A stretch of DNA of 64,000 nucleotides, from positions 248,001 to 312,000 of the forward strand of contig CM074194.1 of assembly GCA_037179385.1 (NCBI GenBank). The letters are read 5' to 3'. Origin of the DNA: Holothuria scabra. Taxonomy: Eukaryota > Echinodermata > Holothuroidea > Aspidochirotida > Holothuriidae. The position numbers were made by a program, and so were the translations under genes. The notes beneath the pieces are model-generated. The model saw only the letters and a list, made by a program, of their open reading frames with translations. It was not told the DNA's origin and ran no database searches. Positions 1-64,000 of the stretch are shown piece after piece. Within the stretch, counting starts at the first letter, position 1. Every line of letters starts with the position of its first letter.

Positions 1-3000
1 TAATTGGGGATTGAAAATAAAAGCCTAAATGTTTGTTTATAACGGTAGATTGTCTTCCAGCATGACGCGGCAAGGCTTGCTAGCTTTCCTCTGATGTCAC
101 TCATTAACTCATGTAATATTTATGACGTGAGTGCATGATCTCCCAAATATACCCAAACAGTGAAACTACGCCACCCAAGGACTTACAGTAAAATAAAACG
201 CGACAAGAAATGATTAAAAAGGAAACTATTCCAGCAATTCGCATGTCTTTAATCAACAAGCAACTCTGTAATGTACATCCATGGAAGAGACAGAAATATT
301 TAACATAATATGAAAAAGAGAAATCAAGTAGGACTAATCAGAAACATGAAAACCCCCAAAATACAGGATTCATATCTCAAAATTTTAGAGGAAGAGTCAA
401 CTTGGTAAACACCAAAAATAATCCCCACAGATAATATGAGCAGCACCATGTTTGAAATAGATTTATACCTTGATCAAACTTCTCATCTTTTTAAAAAATT
501 AAAAATATTCTTTGAATTAGTATTGTTTCCTTACAAAGATTTGAATACACTTTTTTAACTGTTTATTCACTCTACAGTATCCATAAACTTTTGCAGAAAG
601 GTTGACAAGGAAAACAAAATATAAATTTCGACTTTTTGCTCTATAATTTTTGAAAACTCATGAAAGGCAATTCGTGAATTTTTAGCAAAAGGTTCTTTGA
701 CCTGAAAAGAGCTCAAGATATTTAAATGTCAGTGCTTTTGAAGGCTGACGACAGTTTGAAAACCAGGACCAATGAAAAAGTGACACTATTCTTCATGTAG
801 CAGTCTTCAACACCAATCACAAATAAAACCGATACATTGAATGAATGAAATTAGAGCAAAGCCTCGTTTCATTAAACTTTACTGAATACATCATTTATGA
901 GCAAAGAGATCACAAATTCTCGACACCTTCGAGGAACTTTGTAACAATGAAATAACTATGTACAGAAAAGAGAATCATTCTGGAGTAACTCTCTGAATGC
1001 ATTAATTCTAAGCAAAAACTATTTGGCAAACAGTTCTAATAAGATGGTCACATTTTTCTGATCCTTTGCAGAACACTGACAATAATAGATTCCCCTCTGG
1101 GCCCTCCCTCATTGTTTAAAGGTCATTGAAATGGGAACATAAGGACAAAAATATCACACTTCTGAAGAAGAGAGCATGAAATATTCTCATTTGCACTTTT
1201 AGGTGGGAAGAAGAATTTTTACATAAGACAAATATACCTGTGAGGATTAAGTTAACAAATTCAAAGATTTTCAACTCAACTTTGCAATAAAACGGTTCAA
1301 ATTACAATTTTATCACAATATAAAATGCAAGCAAATGCAGAAATTAATCCCACAACCAATTAAACTTTCATTTTTGCATAAATTGTTTCTAATATCATCT
1401 TTGTTCCAAGTTGGTAATTGTTTTAACTTTGAATGATAAATAAGCATGTAAATACTTTCATGCTAAGCTCTTTCCTTGCTCTTGAAAAAACTTCTAAGAG
1501 AATATCCAGAACAAATCTAACCTCTTGTGGCCAATTTTCCCTTGTCCCTCCCCCCCCCCCCCTTAAAGTATTTTGAGACAGCTAGTTAACATATTGAAAC
1601 TTGTGGTTATAAATATTCACCATCTCTAAACACATACAGAGAAGTTTCCACAAATGTCATTTGTAGGCAGTTGTCACTGTTTGTTGAGCATGACCAAAAA
1701 ATCTTCTACTTCACCTGCAAATAGCTACAATAGTCCTGATGTCACACTTAAAGTTTTCACTTTTTGAGACATGTTGTAACTCAATTACACGGAGTTTTAT
1801 GGTTCAGTTTATAACTAATTCATTTCAGTCAGGTAGACCATGGCCTTCTTTTCCAGTTGTGGCTCACTGGCAAGTGACATGTAAACAATATTTCAACATT
1901 TAAGTAACAAAAGGACATTTGACACAAATCAATGACCATTTTGGATTTAGCAACCCTGGCTGTGCTCAAGCCCCTGTTAGATCTCTCATGCATTGATTCC
2001 AGAAAAAGTCACACCAAGCTCTAAATTGAGCGTAGCTTTTTCACAATTTGGATTCTGTGTAAGTAAACATGTATACAAGTGATTACATTTCAAATATAAC
2101 ACTCATAAGAAATTAATTAAAATCAAAAAAGCTTGAAAGTATTTCAACTTATGATGTTTAAAGCACAGCACAGATAGCAGATATAATAATACTTGGATTT
2201 GACCCTTGCAGGTACGTACAAACTTGTTCAAAGAAACCAAAAGTCTAAAATATTCCTGCACTCATTTAGCAGAGACAAAAGCCAGTAATTAACTGTATTG
2301 AATTCACTGACAACAGGATAGTGACAAGTGTAGCTATGAAGACATGCTATAAACATTCATTCATCACTAACAGTTCTCTTCCAATCATCTAACTCTTGGT
2401 ATAGCATTTCACCCTCCCTCCCATCTCCACCCACAAGCCAACAAGCCAAGACTTCAACACTAATTAAAAACTTAATTATGTTTACGTTTCCTTATGTTTA
2501 TTTTTTGTGTGGTATTGTTAAGGATACATTGTTACAAAATGTACCAACTGGCCATACCGGTTTCTCATTCTTATTTGCATCACGACAAAATTAGTACTGC
2601 AATGGTTCGGTGTCTTTTGATTAAATTTCGCAAAGATACTGACTGTTTCGCATACCTGGCCAACCCTGATATTAAAACGACAAACAATGAATGAGCTCAT
2701 GTACATATATATTTTTTATCATTTACAAACAGTTAAAGAAGTACATAAACCTATGCAGCAGTACGATACAAAAAAAAAAGAGAGAAAAAGTATGGAAGCT
2801 GTAGAGTACCTGCAGAATAATAACTAAGGAGGAAAAATATTTACAAACCTGGCATAAAATCTCTCTGATAAAACTTATACTATATGAAAGCTCAATCTGG
2901 ATTCTGACCAAAACACTAACACCTAGGTCAGAACAACAAAATCCAACGCAAACAAGAATTTTTTGATCAAGGGTTTTGATTCAGTAGAAACACAAAGTCT

Positions 3001-5263
3001 GTGAATACTTTTTAGAGTGGCAGGTATCAAATGAAGTGCTTATTTCTGATATTGTCAACAAAACAGTTTATTGGAGAAGTAGAAGGATTTGATTTAATGT
3101 ATTGCTATGATACTACATCATATGATGGGCATTAGGTGAACAACTCTGTTAGAATCTGAGTGCCGACCTCTTACTGTCAATCACCAAACATAATTCTTTT
3201 CATAGATAAACTTGAGCATGACTGATAAGAAAATTGTTTGAATGGTTTTCTCTAAGTGAAGGACAAAGTAAGCATGCTCAATTTGAGGCCAAAATAGGTA
3301 CACTCAGATTTTTTTTTTTTTTTAATAGGGGCTGTTGGTCTAACTTCTCTAATGGAGTTGTAAAAAGAAAAACCTCAATTTGAAGGGCAGGAACATCTGC
3401 CCATTCCATCACCTATTTTTTTTTTTTCTATTTTTAAGCATGTGGCTACGTGTTCCATTGTTCTCCCCAAAGGACGATGTCAGTGTGTTGTCAATGCACA
3501 AAGTCTATTGTCTTGTTTTCACTACCATAGCAACCATTGTACTAAAGCTTTTAGAAATCCTCATCTAAAAGCAGCAAAGGAAAAATGTATATTTCACAGA
3601 AATTCTCTAAGTTTTCGCTCATAACAGACCCACAAATCCTAAAACTGGATAGACTTGAAGAACTCTGGACTTAACTTAACAGTTGTCTTTTTCTCCAGAG
3701 AGTTTCAATAGAGTACTATGGTACAAAAGATAATTTATTCATATATGAACTATTACTAACACTGTACATTATTATGATGATGTATGTGAGCTGTTGTTAC
3801 TTCTGTAAAGCCTCTACAGTTACCAGCACCTATGTCACTGATGAAGACCTTTAAACTCATTCAGATTCACAATTGTCATGGAAACGAATCAATGCAAAGG
3901 ACATGCATGGAACCTACAATATTCTCCAGTCTGGTAGAGTTCTTTATAATATCCTTGTATTCCTTACATTTTTTTTTCATATTTCTTGCAGCTCCAAACC
4001 AAAAAGAGAAATGCTGAATATCCAAAACCTCCTTGACCTAAAGACATTATATACCCTTTCATGAAATAGTACATGCCAAATCTTGCTAGGTCAACTCAAG
4101 CAAGGCACTATGGGTACACACTAATTCAATCAATTGCTTTATTCCTTTTCTCAATCTTTCAAAACAGGACATACCCCAATACCTCCATAAACTGACTTAT
4201 GTCATATCTTGCCAGATTAAAACATGCAAGGCACTCTGAGAACACACCTTTTTGAAAAATCACTTTATATTTTTCTCCTTAAATTTGTGCTAAATGACTA
4301 AATAATGATAAAATAAAAGACTACATATTTTTTATCAATCATGTTTATATGAAACTACTTGAGAATTTGAGTAATAAGACTATATTCAGAACACACCCAA
4401 GCAAGCAAGAACGCACCAAAAACAAACACACACACAAACTAACACAAATGCATACATACAAGAGAAGAACACTTCCTGGTTATCCCTGCAGTTTGCATAA
4501 TTTTTTTTTTCTTTCTTTTCATTAGTATCGAGGCTATCCTTCAAATGACTGTTCCAGCTGCACCAGTGGCTCCACATTTCACTGCAACAGGAGCATTCTT
4601 TAAAATTTCCATGCAATCCTTTTCTCTTGCGGTGACTTTTTACTGAGCTACTAAACTAGTGTTCCACTGAAACTAACAGTATACAAGATATGTTTGAATA
4701 AACAATGGCAAGCTGGTAAGTAAGATATAACAAAAAGTTTCAAACGAATACAGAGTCCATGCTCCAAAAAAGAGAGACCCGGGAGACAGATAGTCCTGTT
4801 CCAGCAATTAAAATACTGATTCATTTTTCCTTCCATTGCATCACAGTCTTAGAGTTCAGTCTCTGCCTGAACATGAGGAGCAGTTTGCTGCCCTCTTGAA
4901 TACCATATGCTTAATGTCTTTGACATCCATCTTTGATTGGAGGGTAAGTCTTGCATTCCTCCATTTTGGATCACACACACTGGTCCACTGTCTCGGATTC
5001 CCTTGAAGTCCAGCTTCTGTTAATCCTGATCATTCGGGATAAATTCAGAAGGCACTTGAAAATCAGTTCTTTATAAAAGATATTGCTGCACTAGTGTCTC
5101 AAACACTTTGGCCACAATCCCTCTCATGGATGGCCTTTTCACCAACCAGAGGGAGCTATTTCTTCTGTATGTGCACATTATGACTGGATTAACATTCCAA
5201 ATATCCTCTCATGATTTGCGTATTACTAATTTCGTGCATCCATGGTTTAATACATCCTTGCCA
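1..5263 (-). other. FGFR 3' UTR and downstream DNA; end of transcript not fixed
   Basis: No coding sequence is supported here on either strand; the longest open frames are short and low in complexity. AATAAA signals on the minus strand occur at about 4138-4143, 3733-3740, 3066-3071 and 2495-2500, so the 3' UTR could be roughly 1.1 to 2.8 kb, but none can be chosen from sequence alone. About 1800-1870 there is a SINE-tail-like fragment (ttccagttgtggctcactgg). Homopolymer runs occur at 1550-1562 (C) and 3309-3324 (T). Confidence 0.5.

Positions 5264-64000
<58,737 letters not shown>

Overview
The window is metazoan genomic DNA: AT-rich, intron-dominated, with GT-AG introns and many short non-autonomous repeats. 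It carries most of one gene, on the minus strand: a fibroblast growth factor receptor (FGFR) tyrosine kinase. Fifteen consecutive coding exons join in frame to 2,418 nt, which is 805 residues plus a stop. A sixteenth, optional exon is also present. The gene runs from beyond position 64000 (5' end missing) to a stop codon at 5264-5266. No other gene is convincing on either strand. The FGFR layout plus the repeats (tRNA-derived SINEs, TTAA-flanked MITEs, 'TGACCTTTGACCT' repeat families) suggest a non-vertebrate deuterostome, most likely an echinoderm. That placement is inference; I cannot name the species.

Layout in transcription order (high to low coordinates): end of a fibronectin-III-like segment (63880-64000); a 26 kb repeat-filled intron; Ig1 (37519-37809); acid box and first half of Ig2 (36150-36385); second half of Ig2 (35536-35662); first half of Ig3 (30954-31144); an optional Ig3 insert exon (27892-27984 or -28038); second half of Ig3 (22747-22894); transmembrane exon (18782-18990); juxtamembrane exon (17745-17869) followed by a partial duplicate (17222-17309); seven kinase and tail exons (16320-16435, 15075-15185, 13953-14140, 11259-11381, 8582-8790, 5947-6052, 5264-5380). 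Positions 1-5263 hold the 3' UTR and downstream DNA.

The protein would bind FGF with heparan sulfate through Ig2-Ig3 and signal through an intracellular kinase. All core catalytic motifs are present. The phospholipase C-gamma docking tyrosine in the tail is kept. The first tyrosine of the activation-loop pair is phenylalanine, the P-loop cysteine of vertebrate FGFRs is alanine, and the juxtamembrane Val-Thr site used by FRS2 is not conserved.

Most of the remaining DNA is repeats: TTAA-flanked MITE families (one nested inside another, two sharing one TTAA), a 2.2 kb inverted-repeat element that split an older MITE, a MITE inside a TA microsatellite, composite elements with AGGTCA/DR1 arrays, a CA tract and a terminal hairpin, a tRNA-derived SINE family, and a 67-bp minisatellite of about 24 units that appears to be an amplified SINE tRNA-like head and lies against a splice donor of the receptor gene.
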